Source of the DNA: Peptococcaceae bacterium
GTDB taxonomy: Bacteria; Bacillota; Desulfitobacteriia; Desulfitobacteriales; Syntrophobotulaceae
Reading direction: 5' to 3'
DNA length: 50,645 nt
Assembly (NCBI GenBank): GCA_009778595.1
Contig: WRJI01000007.1
Location: 1-50,645 of the forward strand
Each line of letters opens with the position of its first letter. Position 1 is the stretch's first letter. The notes beneath the pieces are model-generated. The model saw only the letters and a program-made list of their open reading frames with translations, had not been told where the DNA came from and searched no databases. The position numbers and the translations under genes are program-made. Of the stretch, positions 16,372 to 25,911 are shown piece after piece.

Positions 16372-17978
16372 TCAGTTGACTGGTGCCGCACCACACCCAT
16401 GACCAAACGAAATTCTTCCATCCGGAAAGCGCGCGCGATCAGAATAAAGATTAAGAACCCGACACAGGCCCCTCCCAGCAAATCGGTGAGGGAGACCAGT
16501 TTTTTTAAGATGCCGGTTAGCTCGCCGGTGGCAGGCAACACAAGTTTGGTGAGATATCCCCATAGGAACAACCCTATCGCCATAACTGCGGACGCCACAG
16601 CGGTCTGAAAAGTTGACGTCATAATCTTGCGACCGTCCAAGGGCCCGATCTTGCGCCGGAGAACAAAGAAGAGCAGGGCGGTTTGCAGGATGGCCCCCAG
16701 GCTCATAGCCAAGGCCAAGCCCCCGGTTTTGTAATCTTCGGGGAAGGATTGGGTAAAGAGATACATAAGCCCCATGCTTGTGATCATAGCGAATCCGCCA
16801 ATGAGCACCGGACGCCAGGTATCTTGCATCGCGTAGAAGGCTCGCGGGATGATGATAGCGAGCCCCTGAAAGGTGATACCAATGGCGAAAAAGAACAGCG
16901 GAACGGCGACGACGTTTGTGGCGTCAGCGGTGAATTGGCCATGCTCATACAGTGTGCTGATAAGAGGGATTCTGAGGAGTATTATACCGATGGATGCCGG
17001 GATGCTGATGAAAATCACCATGCGTACAGCTTGTGAGAAGGTTTCAATGAATTTCGTTTTCTCGCGGTTGGCTGCCTGTTCCGCCAAGGTTGGGAAACTG
17101 GCGACGACGAAAGCGACAGCGAAAATGCCAACAACCATGTAATGAATGCGGTGAGAGAAGTGTATGGCGGTGTTAGGACCTTCTCCCAAACTGTTAGCCA
17201 TATTTGTATAGGTGAAAACGACAAACTGATTCAAAGCCTGGAGAATGAAAATCGGCAAAGACATAATACCAATGCGCCGTACAGCCGGATGCCTCCAATC
17301 CGCAATTAACCGGTAGCTGAAGCCCTCTTTGCGCATATGGGGAATCTGTACGACGAAATTCACGATAGCGCCGACAATGACGCCGACAACAAAGGCGAAG
17401 ACCCCCATGGTTTTTCCCAGTATGGCGGCGACAACAATGATGGCAGCATTATACAACAGGGATCCCAGAGCCGAGGGCCAGAAGATTTTCTTGGAGTTTA
17501 AAACACCCATGGCGATGCCGCTCAAAGCCATGAAAACAGGCTGAATCATCAGGAGCCGCGTCAGATTGGTGGCCAGATCCCGCTTGTAGATCAAATCATC
17601 ATAGGATATCTTCTCGGTGAAGGGGACCAGAAGTTTGATGAATTGAGGAGCCAGTACCACAGCGGCGACGCTGACAACAATCAAGGCGCCAACAGATATA
17701 TTGATTACGGAATTGACGATACGCCAGCGTTCTTCCCTTTGGGAATCGTCTTTGTAATCGGAAAGGACGGGTATCAGGGCGGCACTGATCATGCCGCCTG
17801 CCAGAATCCAATACAAGAAATCGGGTATCGCGAAAGCCGTCATGTAGGCGTCAGTATCCAGTTTTAGGCCGGCATAATTGGATAATAAGGAATCTCTCAA
17901 TATCCCCAGAATCCGGGAAATAAGGTTGGCTGCCATAATAAGACCGGCCGCCTGAAACATTTTTTGTGAAGTTGACAT
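16368..17978 (-). CDS. murJ: lipid II flippase MurJ
   Basis: Integral membrane protein of 536 residues that moves lipid II across the membrane for peptidoglycan synthesis. It has the MurJ N-terminus (AAGLIMAANLISRILGILRD, then SLLSNYAG) and about 14 membrane segments. AYMTAFAIPDFLYWILAGG near residue 45 is typical of the family. AAGAGG stands before the ATG at 17978; the frame from 17996 is 6 codons longer. The stop codon overlaps repeat copy 4. It has its own promoter at 18028-18057 and is transcribed alone. Confidence 0.93.
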   Translation of the reverse strand: MSTSQKMFQAAGLIMAANLISRILGILRDSLLSNYAGLKLDTDAYMTAFAIPDFLYWILAGGMISAALIPVLSDYKDDSQREERWRIVNSVINISVGALIVVSVAAVVLAPQFIKLLVPFTEKISYDDLIYKRDLATNLTRLLMIQPVFMALSGIAMGVLNSKKIFWPSALGSLLYNAAIIVVAAILGKTMGVFAFVVGVIVGAIVNFVVQIPHMRKEGFSYRLIADWRHPAVRRIGIMSLPIFILQALNQFVVFTYTNMANSLGEGPNTAIHFSHRIHYMVVGIFAVAFVVASFPTLAEQAANREKTKFIETFSQAVRMVIFISIPASIGIILLRIPLISTLYEHGQFTADATNVVAVPLFFFAIGITFQGLAIIIPRAFYAMQDTWRPVLIGGFAMITSMGLMYLFTQSFPEDYKTGGLALAMSLGAILQTALLFFVLRRKIGPLDGRKIMTSTFQTAVASAVMAIGLFLWGYLTKLVLPATGELTGILKKLVSLTDLLGGACVGFLIFILIARAFRMEEFRLVMGVVRHQSTD

Positions 17979-18027
17979 ATTAAGCCTCTTATACAATCAT
18001 CTGTTGTGGCAGCGTAATCATTTACCC

Positions 18028-18057
18028 ATTATAACACAGTTGAAAAAGCTTTGCGAA
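18028..18057 (-). promoter_or_regulatory. promoter of murJ
   Basis: Minus strand: TTCGCA (18057-18052), 18-nt spacer, TATAAT (18033-18028) with a TGT extension just before the -10. Confidence 0.65.
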
Positions 18058-18157
18058 AGATTTCTTTCCTTCCCCGCCGCTTAGCCAGATGAGCAGATGA
18101 GCCAGATGTGCTCAGTTGTCAGGTCATCTGTCAACACCCATCTTCCTTAAGAAGGAT

Positions 18158-18186
18158 TTGATGGTTTCGGGTTTCCGGACTATAAT
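18158..18186 (+). promoter_or_regulatory. promoter of the ABC transporter pair at 18224
   Basis: TTGATG (18158-18163), 17-nt spacer, TATAAT (18181-18186). It sits inside the longest open frame of the ATPase gene, supporting the later start at 18224. Confidence 0.7.
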
Positions 18187-18223
18187 GGAATGGAATCCAT
18201 CCTTGCGAGGGGGTAGCAGAATC

Positions 18224-18925
18224 ATGATTCAAATGACCAATATCGTTAAACGTTTCGGGGCGCAAACGGTTTTATCCGATGTTACCTTCGAGGCGAAGGA
18301 GCGTGAAATCTTCGGTCTTATGGGGCCTTCCGGGGCAGGCAAGACGACCATAATCAACATATTGACCAACCAACTTGACGCGGACAGCGGCACCCATACC
18401 ACAGGAGCTGCCATGCTCGAAACCGGACTCATGCTTGATGCGGACGGATTGTATGTTCGTCTGAATTGTTTGGAGAACCTGAATCTCTTTGCGGAGATCT
18501 ATGGTGTCCCCCGTAAGAAGTCCTTAGAGGCTCTAAAGAGTGTGGGACTTAAAGAGGCCGCCAGGAAAACCGTCAACGCGCTGTCTAAAGGTATGCGGCA
18601 GCGGCTGGCCCTCGCAAGGGCAATTCTGCATGAACCAAAGGTGCTTATCTTGGACGAACCAACCGGCGGACTTGATCCCTCAACGGCGCGAGGTATCCAT
18701 AAACTGATTCAAGGTTTGTGCGATAACGGCGCGACTGTGTTCCTGACCACCCACAACATGGATGAAGCCATACGGCTTTGTCACCATGTGGCCCTTCTTC
18801 ACAAGGGTGAAATCGTTGAGGATGGCATCCCCGCCGAGATATGTGACCGGCATAACGCATACAAAACTGTGCCCGATTTGGAATCAGTCTTTATCAAACT
18901 GACGGGGGTGGCATTAGATGAATAG
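18224..18925 (+). CDS. ABC transporter ATPase (NatA/lantibiotic-immunity type)
   Basis: ATPase of 233 residues. Walker A GPSGAGKTT, signature LSKGMRQRLALARA, Walker B VLILDEPTGGLDP and switch His in LTTHNMDEA are present. The Q-loop region reads GLMLDADGLYVRL, without the usual Gln and shorter by about ten residues than most; a similar LYxRL box without Gln is found in peptide-immunity type ATPases. The ATG at 18224 is preferred (GAGGGGG at 18206-18212, promoter at 18158-18186) over the long frame from 18116. It overlaps the permease by 8 bp. Role: export or resistance; the substrate is unknown. Confidence 0.9.
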   Translation: MIQMTNIVKRFGAQTVLSDVTFEAKEREIFGLMGPSGAGKTTIINILTNQLDADSGTHTTGAAMLETGLMLDADGLYVRLNCLENLNLFAEIYGVPRKKSLEALKSVGLKEAARKTVNALSKGMRQRLALARAILHEPKVLILDEPTGGLDPSTARGIHKLIQGLCDNGATVFLTTHNMDEAIRLCHHVALLHKGEIVEDGIPAEICDRHNAYKTVPDLESVFIKLTGVALDE

Positions 18926-19610
18926 CGTGAAGGCTATATTTATGAAACAGGCCAAAGATGTTATGAAAAACCCGATGGCCCTTGTCATGTTTCTAACTTT
19001 TCCGGTGGTGGCTTTGATCATGACGAACCTGGTCGAGATTGAGGATTACCCAAACAACAATATGTTTGTGACGATGATGGCGGCTATTTTCGCGGGAATG
19101 GGTCTGATTACGGCGGTATCCGACGCTGTTGCGGAGGACATCGAGCGTAAATGTCTGCGATTTCTCGTGATCGCGGGAGTCAAGCCGTATCAATACCTGA
19201 TTGGAGCAGGCGGGTTCTTCTTTGCTGCCGGGGCGGTGACATCGGTGGTGTTTGCGTTGATAGGGGATTTCACTTTGCAGGAGACCTTCAAGTTCCTTGC
19301 CATCATGGTGGCGGGGGTGGCCGCTTCCGTCTTGCTTGGTGCGACAATCGGTATGTACGCCAAGAACCGACAGACAGCAACGGCCCTGGGTATGCCAATT
19401 GCGGTTCTGGTCGGCTTCACCCCAATGATTGCCGGCTTCAATGAGACGGTTGAGAAATTCGCGGGGATTCTGTATACCCAACAGATCAATGTCATTGTCA
19501 ACGATTTCTCCGCCAGCCTCCGGCGGCCGTTGTTGGTTGTTGGGGCAAATGTTCTTGTGTTGTCGGTGTTGTTTGTGGTTGCTTACAGGAGAAAAGGGTT
19601 GAAAGGGTGA
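18918..19610 (+). CDS. ABC-2 type transporter permease
   Basis: Membrane protein of 230 residues with six segments, for example MALVMFLTFPVVALIMTNLV near the start and RPLLVVGANVLVLSVLFVVA near the end. The CLRFLVIAGVKPYQYL stretch is the cytoplasmic coupling region seen in ABC-2 permeases. It follows and overlaps its ATPase, so the two form one exporter with two ATPase and two permease chains. Confidence 0.88.
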   Translation: MNSVKAIFMKQAKDVMKNPMALVMFLTFPVVALIMTNLVEIEDYPNNNMFVTMMAAIFAGMGLITAVSDAVAEDIERKCLRFLVIAGVKPYQYLIGAGGFFFAAGAVTSVVFALIGDFTLQETFKFLAIMVAGVAASVLLGATIGMYAKNRQTATALGMPIAVLVGFTPMIAGFNETVEKFAGILYTQQINVIVNDFSASLRRPLLVVGANVLVLSVLFVVAYRRKGLKG

Positions 19611-19616
19611 GGGAGC

Positions 19617-19883
19617 ATGGCGACCCCGGCACGGACGGTTACACAGGCAATCGGAGCATACCGCGAAGTGGTTGTTTCCCGCGAATTTAAGGAATTGGAA
19701 CGTCTGCGCTTTGAAGCCCTAAGCAATGAAGCGTCTGCGTTGGAAAACGCAGAGCGCAAAGAACGCGAAAAATGGCAAGGTGTAGTTACTGATTTGCGCG
19801 GTGCAGTTGCGGAAAAAGACACAGCACTTGCGGAGCAAGCCGCGCTCATAGCAGAACTAAAAGTGCGGCTTGGCGAACAGTAA
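19617..19883 (+). pseudogene. C-terminal remnant of a PD-(D/E)XK (Rpn-family) transposase-like nuclease
   Basis: A reading frame of 88 residues starting 6 bp after the permease. The part YREVVVSREFKELERLRFEA followed by SNEASALENAERKEREKW is, from memory, the typical C-terminal tail of Rpn/PDDEXK-family recombination-promoting nucleases; the catalytic domain of about 200 residues that should come before it is missing. It may still be translated. A second mobile-element remnant follows directly. Confidence 0.6.
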
Positions 19884-19885
19884 AA

Positions 19886-20041
19886 TTACGGTTTCATATT
19901 CCGCACCTCGTTCCGCAACATACGGATAATCTTATCCTGCATTGTTTCCCTGCTTGTCGTGCTGAAATGTGCCTTGACATGATAAGTAGTCTTGCCGATA
20001 CGCTTCACAAGGTCGGGCTGTTCGGCTTTGACGGCGCGGCA
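19886..20041 (-). pseudogene. TnpW-like transposon protein remnant
   Basis: On the minus strand a frame without its own start reads LVKRIGKTTYHVKAHFSTT then SRETMQDKIIRMLRNEV and a stop at 19886-19888. This matches my memory of the small TnpW proteins of clostridial transposons (GSTTYxVxxHFSxTSKETMxDKIxRLI). The frame is closed by a TAA directly upstream (20042-20044), so the N-terminus is lost. It shows a mobile element once lay here. Confidence 0.55.
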
Positions 20042-20057
20042 TTATGGATGCTCTCCC

Positions 20058-20807
20058 TTAGTCCTCCACTGTCGGATGGGTTCTGTTATCGATGTAGTTC
20101 TTGGTATCGATCATTTCCAAGTATCCGTTATCGGGTGTTAATGAAAGGGTTCGAAATGACATGTAGTATCGGACGTCTTCATCAATAATCAGAGCGTCAT
20201 AAACATCTTTGCTGCACTGAACCTTTCTTGCGTCACCTAATTGAAGGACATTATCAACAATAAAATAGCAATTGTTGTTGTCAATCGTTTTCGCGGAAAT
20301 GGGAAGGCATCCATATGCTGTTCGTCCGATATCATAACAAAGACTGTACCAAGAGAAAAAATGAATAAAAACAGCAAGAGCGACTCCAGAAACCAGAATA
20401 AAAGTTTTCATTGGGTTGCGTTGATTCTTAGCCAATACTTGCCTTCTGTAGCGTACCATAATGGTGATCCCGAAGAAGAGAATAATAAAGGGCAAGCATA
20501 CCGTAGTTGTGCTTGATATATTGTGAGCCGTGTTATGAAAATTTGCCCACGAGTAAGCAAGCCATAGCAGACTTAGCCAAAAACAGGTCATTGACACAAA
20601 GAATAAAATCATGGGTATCTTCACACCTATTGGCTTATCTTCTCTCTTATATTTCTTGAGGATGAGCAGCGAAGAGATAAAGGAGGCCATAAACAACGCG
20701 GAAGTGATCATGGCTAAAAACCATTTACCTGTTAGAAACAATAAAGTTGAAGCTAATGCATTCAATAATGTTAGGCAAATATATATTTTCCCAATAATTG
20801 AGCTCAT
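20058..20807 (-). CDS. hypothetical membrane protein at the end of the second ABC cluster
   Basis: Protein of 249 residues, not recognised. About five membrane segments fill residues 8-170 (for example LLNALASTLLFLTGKWFLAM and FILVSGVALAVFIHFFSWYS). The last 75 residues are soluble and end TKNYIDNRTHPTVED. It is the last gene of the minus-strand cluster 26883-20058, 45 bp after the FtsX-like permease, and may be its immunity or accessory protein (inference from position). Confidence 0.65.
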   Translation of the reverse strand: MSSIIGKIYICLTLLNALASTLLFLTGKWFLAMITSALFMASFISSLLILKKYKREDKPIGVKIPMILFFVSMTCFWLSLLWLAYSWANFHNTAHNISSTTTVCLPFIILFFGITIMVRYRRQVLAKNQRNPMKTFILVSGVALAVFIHFFSWYSLCYDIGRTAYGCLPISAKTIDNNNCYFIVDNVLQLGDARKVQCSKDVYDALIIDEDVRYYMSFRTLSLTPDNGYLEMIDTKNYIDNRTHPTVED

Positions 20808-20852
20808 TCTGTCTCCCCTCTTTCAAAAGAATTACAGGCAGGCATAGATAGC

Positions 20853-22322
20853 CTACATCATTATTCTCTTGGGATCAAGCCTTGTCGTATAAATAACCGG
20901 GATCAATGTGGAAATGCAGATTGTACCAATGCCCACAGCATAGAACAGAAGCACAGTCGTCAGGTCAAGAGACACTGCATAAATGTCAACAATGTCGCTG
21001 CCGCTAGGGGTATCATGGTAACCCATATAGCCAAGCTCGGACAGCAAATAATCCCCCTCCGTTATTTGCTGTCCGGCGGCAATCCGATCTCTAAGCATTT
21101 GATCTGATAGGGTGCCGGACAAGATATTCCCGGTGAACAGAGACAAGGTCATGGCAATCATTGCCACGCAAAGCACTTCTGTAAGAATCTGTCCGGCCAC
21201 TTTCACCTTCCTCTCGCCTAACGAAAGGTAAATCCCGAGTTCATGTTTGCGATCTCTCAAAAACAGAGTGATCAGCAGGCTTAATAAAACAAACGTGGTA
21301 ACAAGGGACGTATATAAGACGAGGGATGCTATTTCTTTGAGTGATCTGATTGGCGCGGTGGCCCTTTCGAGTGATATGCCGTTGTCAGATATTACATAGC
21401 AGTCCGGTATCACCGCGGTGGCTTCTTGTCTGAACTTGTTAAGATCGACTGGGTCATTCAGGACATATAGGGGCATGTAGTCTTCAATTGGGTATGTCTC
21501 CATTTCAGGATTCTGAATAATGACTTCATGCATGAAAGATGCTTCTGTTTCAAGCAAAACTTTGTTAGGAGCATATATTCTATTGTCCGCTTCATTTTGA
21601 CCCCATGACGTAGAAATCCCATCTTCTCTATTCTGTTTAACAGCTTCATAAATACCAATGATTTCAAATTCGTATTCTTGTGTCTTGATCAGAGTGGTCT
21701 CTCGTGAGTATAGGTTATCCTCAACGGGAATCAATTCATGCTTATAAATATTTTTCCCGAAAGCCACTTTGGACCCCACAGTCAAATCGTTCAATTCTGC
21801 TAAATCTTGTGAAATCAGAACCACATAGGACAGATTCCTCATTTCCTGTTCGTTAAACACGCGACCAGAAATGAGTTTAAAGTTTTCTCCTTTCAGATCA
21901 ATAACATTCGGATTCTGTACCCCCTTGAAGCCAAAATCTACATATTGTCCCTCATAATCATCCGGACTGTCGTATTCAGTATATCTTGTCAAAGTGCAAC
22001 TCACCATCGACGTAAAAACAGAATAGTCATAGGATCTCACATATGGCCATGCCCCGATTTCCTCAATAATTTCCGGAGAAAGGGGTTCCGAAATGTATCC
22101 GGGATCTTGCTCGTAATAGGATAAAGCCTTAGCATAATCGAAGGTTATTGTTATAACCGGGCTCATCCTGGTTCTAAGATCACGCTCGGTATACTCAACA
22201 GCTTGCCGGATGGATATTGCGCCGGCCACAAGAGTTCCCAAGAAGAAGGTGAGCAGTAAAAATAGTGCTGATTTCCCCGGTATTCTGGTTATACTGGTGA
22301 TGCCCCTTTTTAGAAAATTCAC
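20853..22322 (-). CDS. FtsX-like ABC permease
   Basis: Protein of 489 residues with the FtsX layout: one N-terminal membrane segment (ALFLLLTFFLGTLVAGAISI), an outer domain of about 280 residues, and three C-terminal segments. The loop LFLRDRKHELGIYLSLGERK is the typical FtsX cytoplasmic loop. The start is GTG at 22322 with GGGAGGA 8 nt upstream. No ATPase of the matching LolD/MacB kind lies beside it; the nearest ATPase is the BcrA-type one at 23284-24183. Confidence 0.88.
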   Translation of the reverse strand: MNFLKRGITSITRIPGKSALFLLLTFFLGTLVAGAISIRQAVEYTERDLRTRMSPVITITFDYAKALSYYEQDPGYISEPLSPEIIEEIGAWPYVRSYDYSVFTSMVSCTLTRYTEYDSPDDYEGQYVDFGFKGVQNPNVIDLKGENFKLISGRVFNEQEMRNLSYVVLISQDLAELNDLTVGSKVAFGKNIYKHELIPVEDNLYSRETTLIKTQEYEFEIIGIYEAVKQNREDGISTSWGQNEADNRIYAPNKVLLETEASFMHEVIIQNPEMETYPIEDYMPLYVLNDPVDLNKFRQEATAVIPDCYVISDNGISLERATAPIRSLKEIASLVLYTSLVTTFVLLSLLITLFLRDRKHELGIYLSLGERKVKVAGQILTEVLCVAMIAMTLSLFTGNILSGTLSDQMLRDRIAAGQQITEGDYLLSELGYMGYHDTPSGSDIVDIYAVSLDLTTVLLFYAVGIGTICISTLIPVIYTTRLDPKRIMM

Positions 22323-22349
22323 ACTGTTCCTCCCAAATCATGGTGATTC

Positions 22350-23291
22350 CTAATAATCCTGTTTTACGAATGAATAATATGAAACAAATAGCATTGGCAA
22401 ACTGTATAGGAGAATGACTATTAGCGAAAAAGAAGGGCTCATACCGACAAATGGAATATCGGTCGTCAGATACATTTGGAAATTAATGTTTGGAAACAAA
22501 GTGTACTTCAGCCAACCAAGATCGCGCAAATTGTAACATATCACATTTCCGAAATAATAAAAGCCAATTGACGTTAGAACAGAAACAATTCCGTTTTTGA
22601 ATAGAACGCTAATCATTACGGTTAACAAGACACATGCAATTAGTCCCACGCTGCTAAATGCGAAGTTGATAAGAACTTGTAATAAGAGAGGACTGGATAG
22701 AATTTGACCGTCAACATATCGAACCATTTCAGATGAAAAATTGTCGTATCCAAAGAATCCCCAACCTATGATGATTGAGGTAAATAAGAGAAAGAACACA
22801 ATCATCAACGGCATAACAAAAGAAGCAACGAGTTTGGCAGTCAATATTTTCCATCTCTGATTTGGCGATATAAGCAGATACTGAAGAGTCTTATCTCTGT
22901 ATTCATCTGTAAATATTTTTGCTGTAATAAATATTGTTAAGATAATCACAATCATAAAGATATCATTTATCCGCAGCAACAGATTTGATGCGCTGTGAAC
23001 CGCAAACGGTTTCAAATCGTGCTCCAATCGATAGGTATTGATAACTATTTGCGCTGTATAATTATTCCTGTTGCTTGTTGCCACCACGATTGACTCATCA
23101 TGAAGTATGATTTCATAAATCTGATTATCCTGATCTAGGTTCAAGCGCCAGTCTTCATCTGATGCTCTCTCAATCTGGACTGAGATCCATAGGGCGACAA
23201 TAAAGACCATAGCCGCTACCAGCAAAAACCCAATCAATGTAACCTTGTGAGTATAGTTTTTTTGTATTTCTGTTTTGATAAGATTAAGCAA
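22350..23291 (-). CDS. ABC-2 type permease (BcrB-like)
   Basis: Membrane protein of 313 residues with about six segments (KVTLIGFLLVAAMVFIVALW first, then a stretch of about 70 soluble residues, then five). TDEYRDKTLQYLLISPNQRW is the coupling region seen in bacitracin-type and sodium-type exporters. The start is a TTG at 23291, preceded by GGGAGG, and overlaps the end of the ATPase by 8 bp. The two form an exporter. Confidence 0.85.
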   Translation of the reverse strand: MLNLIKTEIQKNYTHKVTLIGFLLVAAMVFIVALWISVQIERASDEDWRLNLDQDNQIYEIILHDESIVVATSNRNNYTAQIVINTYRLEHDLKPFAVHSASNLLLRINDIFMIVIILTIFITAKIFTDEYRDKTLQYLLISPNQRWKILTAKLVASFVMPLMIVFFLLFTSIIIGWGFFGYDNFSSEMVRYVDGQILSSPLLLQVLINFAFSSVGLIACVLLTVMISVLFKNGIVSVLTSIGFYYFGNVICYNLRDLGWLKYTLFPNINFQMYLTTDIPFVGMSPSFSLIVILLYSLPMLFVSYYSFVKQDY

Positions 23292-24183
23292 TAATGTTCC
23301 CTCCCATCAGATCCAAATACTCTTGCTCCAAGGCGCTTTCTGTTCGGACATCATAAACTGAAATATCGTGTTGCCGGATCGATTCCATGGCTTTCTCAAC
23401 TGCACCTGAGTTTATCAGAAATCTTATGTGCGTTTGATCTGATATGATCTCGAACCCAAATTTCTCACTCAAAATGTTTTCTGATTTGGAGTTATCTGAC
23501 GTGAATAGTGCTAATAGCACATTGCTTTGATCAGACAAGTCAATACTACCTTTTATCTCGCCGGATTTGATACAGATCACCCTTGAACATAATTTTTCTA
23601 CTTCCGAAAGCAAATGAGAGGAAACAAAGACGGCTGTTTTTCTTTCGGCATTGATAAGTCTCAGAAGCTTTCTCATATCGGCAATACCCTCCGGGTCGAT
23701 TCCGTTAAATGGTTCATCAAGCATAATCACCTTAGGTGATACTAAGAAAACGCGAGCCATGTTGAGCCGCTGTTTCATTCCGGAAGAATAAGTCTTCACT
23801 TTGTCTTTGCCTCGATTTTGCAGTCCTACAAATTCAATGGAATCTATGATCCTCTTCTTATCGGCAATCCCGAAAATATTTGCGGTCATCTTCATGTTTT
23901 CCAACGCGGTCATATTATTGTGTAGCCCTGGCATGTCCAGTACACCGGATATATTCTTTATATAGCCGCAAAAATCAGAATGTATGTTTTTATCACAACA
24001 GGAGATTTCTCCTGCGTCAACTTTACTCAACCCCAAACACATTTTGATAGTCGTTGTTTTTCCCGCGCCGTTTGGACCGATATAACCAACGATTTCTCCT
24101 TCGGCCAATTCGAAGGATATATCCGAAAGCACATTTCTCTTTTTAATATTTTTCCATAGACCCGCTACCTTCAAGGCTGCCAT
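23284..24183 (-). CDS. ABC transporter ATPase (BcrA type)
   Basis: ATPase of 299 residues. Walker A GPNGAGKTT, signature YSSGMKQRLNMARV, Walker B VIMLDEPFNGIDP and switch His in VSSHLLSEVE. The GLHNNMTALENM segment and the ~80-residue C-terminal extension are typical of bacitracin/lantibiotic-type exporters such as BcrA. The ATG at 24183 follows GTGAGGG. It pairs with the overlapping permease. Its neighbours (secreted protein, subtilisin-like lipoprotein) suggest peptide export or self-protection. Confidence 0.92.
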   Translation of the reverse strand: MAALKVAGLWKNIKKRNVLSDISFELAEGEIVGYIGPNGAGKTTTIKMCLGLSKVDAGEISCCDKNIHSDFCGYIKNISGVLDMPGLHNNMTALENMKMTANIFGIADKKRIIDSIEFVGLQNRGKDKVKTYSSGMKQRLNMARVFLVSPKVIMLDEPFNGIDPEGIADMRKLLRLINAERKTAVFVSSHLLSEVEKLCSRVICIKSGEIKGSIDLSDQSNVLLALFTSDNSKSENILSEKFGFEIISDQTHIRFLINSGAVEKAMESIRQHDISVYDVRTESALEQEYLDLMGGNIIA

Positions 24184-24321
24184 TCTATTGCGCCCTCACT
24201 TTCTGTTATAAGAAACAATCTGCAATCCTTTAAAACACACAGACATTGTTTCGTTCTCTTGAAATACGCTATTGATTCTGAACCCAATTTGATAACCTGC
24301 TTCTAGCATAGGCCCAGATGA

Positions 24322-24714
24322 TCAAAATGATCCTATCACGTCGTCACTATTCACATAATAATCCTGAAAGTTTTGTGGTATCACGTGCCGGCATGATTTG
24401 AAGTTCATCTCAGTATCAACTGAATATAGATGAAGAATTGTTCCCGCTTCGTCCAGATCTCCCGTGACAACAACATAAATCATTAACCCATCAACATCAA
24501 ACACCAATTGTTTCCTGTTCTCTTCACATTGAATATTCGAGATGAAATCGGGGATATCTATTGTGGATATTATCGAGTTATTGTCATTAAAAGACCCGGA
24601 GTGCTTCATCAAATACTCTATGCGCTCTGCTCCCCAAGATACATACAACGCAACCAATATAAGAATTGTGGAAAGGATGAAAACGTATATGAAAAAGCTT
24701 CTCATTCCTGTCAT
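24322..24714 (-). CDS. small membrane-anchored hypothetical protein
   Basis: Protein of 130 residues with one N-terminal anchor (FFIYVFILSTILILVALYVS, residues about 7-26) and an outer domain of about 100 residues. It has no family I recognise. The ATG at 24714 is chosen because AAGGAG lies 6 nt upstream; the frame from 24753 adds 13 codons. It sits between the secreted protein and the ATPase, so it may take part in export or immunity. Confidence 0.7.
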   Translation of the reverse strand: MTGMRSFFIYVFILSTILILVALYVSWGAERIEYLMKHSGSFNDNNSIISTIDIPDFISNIQCEENRKQLVFDVDGLMIYVVVTGDLDEAGTILHLYSVDTEMNFKSCRHVIPQNFQDYYVNSDDVIGSF

Positions 24715-24774
24715 AACAAGCTCCTTCGAGTTAACTTTGAAATAGTAAGACATTTACAGTCCTTCTTCATTGAA

Positions 24775-24809
24775 GCCTCGCGGCTCCACAAGTTATGAAA
24801 CCACGAGGC
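24775..24809 (-). other. strong hairpin between two minus-strand genes
   Basis: GCCTCGCGG (24775-24783) pairs with CCACGAGGC (24801-24809), one mismatch-tolerant position. It lies just downstream of the secreted protein gene on the minus strand, with no T-run. It may stabilise or partly terminate that mRNA. Confidence 0.55.
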
Positions 24810-24840
24810 AAGTAAAGAAAGCCATCTTAATTTTCTTGAA

Positions 24841-25788
24841 TTAAAATACTTTGCTTAAACCATAGACATCCCAACGATAATTACTTGAGCTCCAACTGGT
24901 TCCAAAACCACTTGTACTAACAGAAAAACCGTTGATGTTTGTGCTGCTCCAAGTATGCGCATAAAAGAGTTTCGCGTTTCCGTGCCAATTTGAGAAGTTG
25001 GAGTTGTAGTTGGCAAACGCATGAAAGCCATGCCCATAATACCTATAGGTGTAGGACCATACAAGTAAAACGCTAAGTTTGCATGATGTGACATATGAAT
25101 AGTCCTGTAACTTATAGACTACGCCATATCTATCATCTGCTGTACATCCATTGTAATTCGCAATAGAATAGCCATCATGTCCTGCAAAGAGGCCATATCC
25201 TCCCACTCTCGCAACGCCAGCAGAATTGCCATAAGGTTGTGTTAATGCTATACCTACAGCATCATGGCCGCCAACATTCCACGTGTCACCAACGCTGTAT
25301 GTCAGTTTAGACTTTGCACACTCTGATGAGTACGAACTGCTGGATTTGTAGCTGCCGCTTGAACTGAGTTTCCATTGATTTGCGACAGTATCTTTGTAAA
25401 TTGAAACTGAATTCAATGTGACATCTGATGCCTGCGTAGCCAAATAAGCATTTTCGTTAGGAGATACATAGGGGTAAACTTGTAGCGCCTCAAGTTGCTC
25501 ATTGCGTTCATTATCGCTGATAGTCGAATCAGCGATAATTCCATTAATCAAAGCATCCCTTTCAGCCAACTGCTCCTCTGTCATTTCAACATAGTTTGCC
25601 GCATACTTCTCGTCCATGGCTTGTTTAGCAATTACATCTTCTTCTGTATGCACAAATAGAGGAATACCGTCATCTGTGGGAGCGGTAGAGCAGACCATTT
25701 CATTGTTTAAACCAAAAGCAACAATAATCTGCGAACAACCAAGCAGGAAGCAAAGTGAAACCGCAATAACAACTGTGAACTTCTTCAT
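24841..25788 (-). CDS. secreted protein with lipobox-like signal, unknown function
   Basis: Protein of 315 residues. The N-terminus MKKFTVVIAVSLCFLLGC has a signal peptide with a possible lipobox (LLGC); an alternative cut after IIVAFG would free it. A charged helical stretch (EEQLAERDALINGIIAD) fills residues 60-110, and the C-terminal 200 residues are Ser/Tyr/Gly-rich with few charges, ending DVYGLSKVF. The pattern suggests a pro-region followed by a stable outer domain. It lies next to a subtilisin-like protease and an exporter, so it could be a processed product of that cluster; this is inference. No family recognised. Confidence 0.65.
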   Translation of the reverse strand: MKKFTVVIAVSLCFLLGCSQIIVAFGLNNEMVCSTAPTDDGIPLFVHTEEDVIAKQAMDEKYAANYVEMTEEQLAERDALINGIIADSTISDNERNEQLEALQVYPYVSPNENAYLATQASDVTLNSVSIYKDTVANQWKLSSSGSYKSSSSYSSECAKSKLTYSVGDTWNVGGHDAVGIALTQPYGNSAGVARVGGYGLFAGHDGYSIANYNGCTADDRYGVVYKLQDYSYVTSCKLSVLLVWSYTYRYYGHGFHAFANYNSNFSNWHGNAKLFYAHTWSSTNINGFSVSTSGFGTSWSSSNYRWDVYGLSKVF

Positions 25789-25911
25789 GAAATCCCCTCC
25801 TTAATACTGTATGATTCTAACATGAACAGAACGAAACAGCCAGCCGACACTCATTAGCTTGTGTCCATTTGCATCCCCTCCGATCATGCATTAATACAAA
25901 GGAAACAATTG

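Noticed and set aside
16683-17036. 117-codon plus-strand frame opposite murJ
   Set aside because: Shadow frame with no start signal; murJ is clearly coding.
18116-18223. N-terminal extension of the NatA-like ATPase
   Set aside because: The promoter -10 lies inside it and family members begin near MIQMTNIVKRF.
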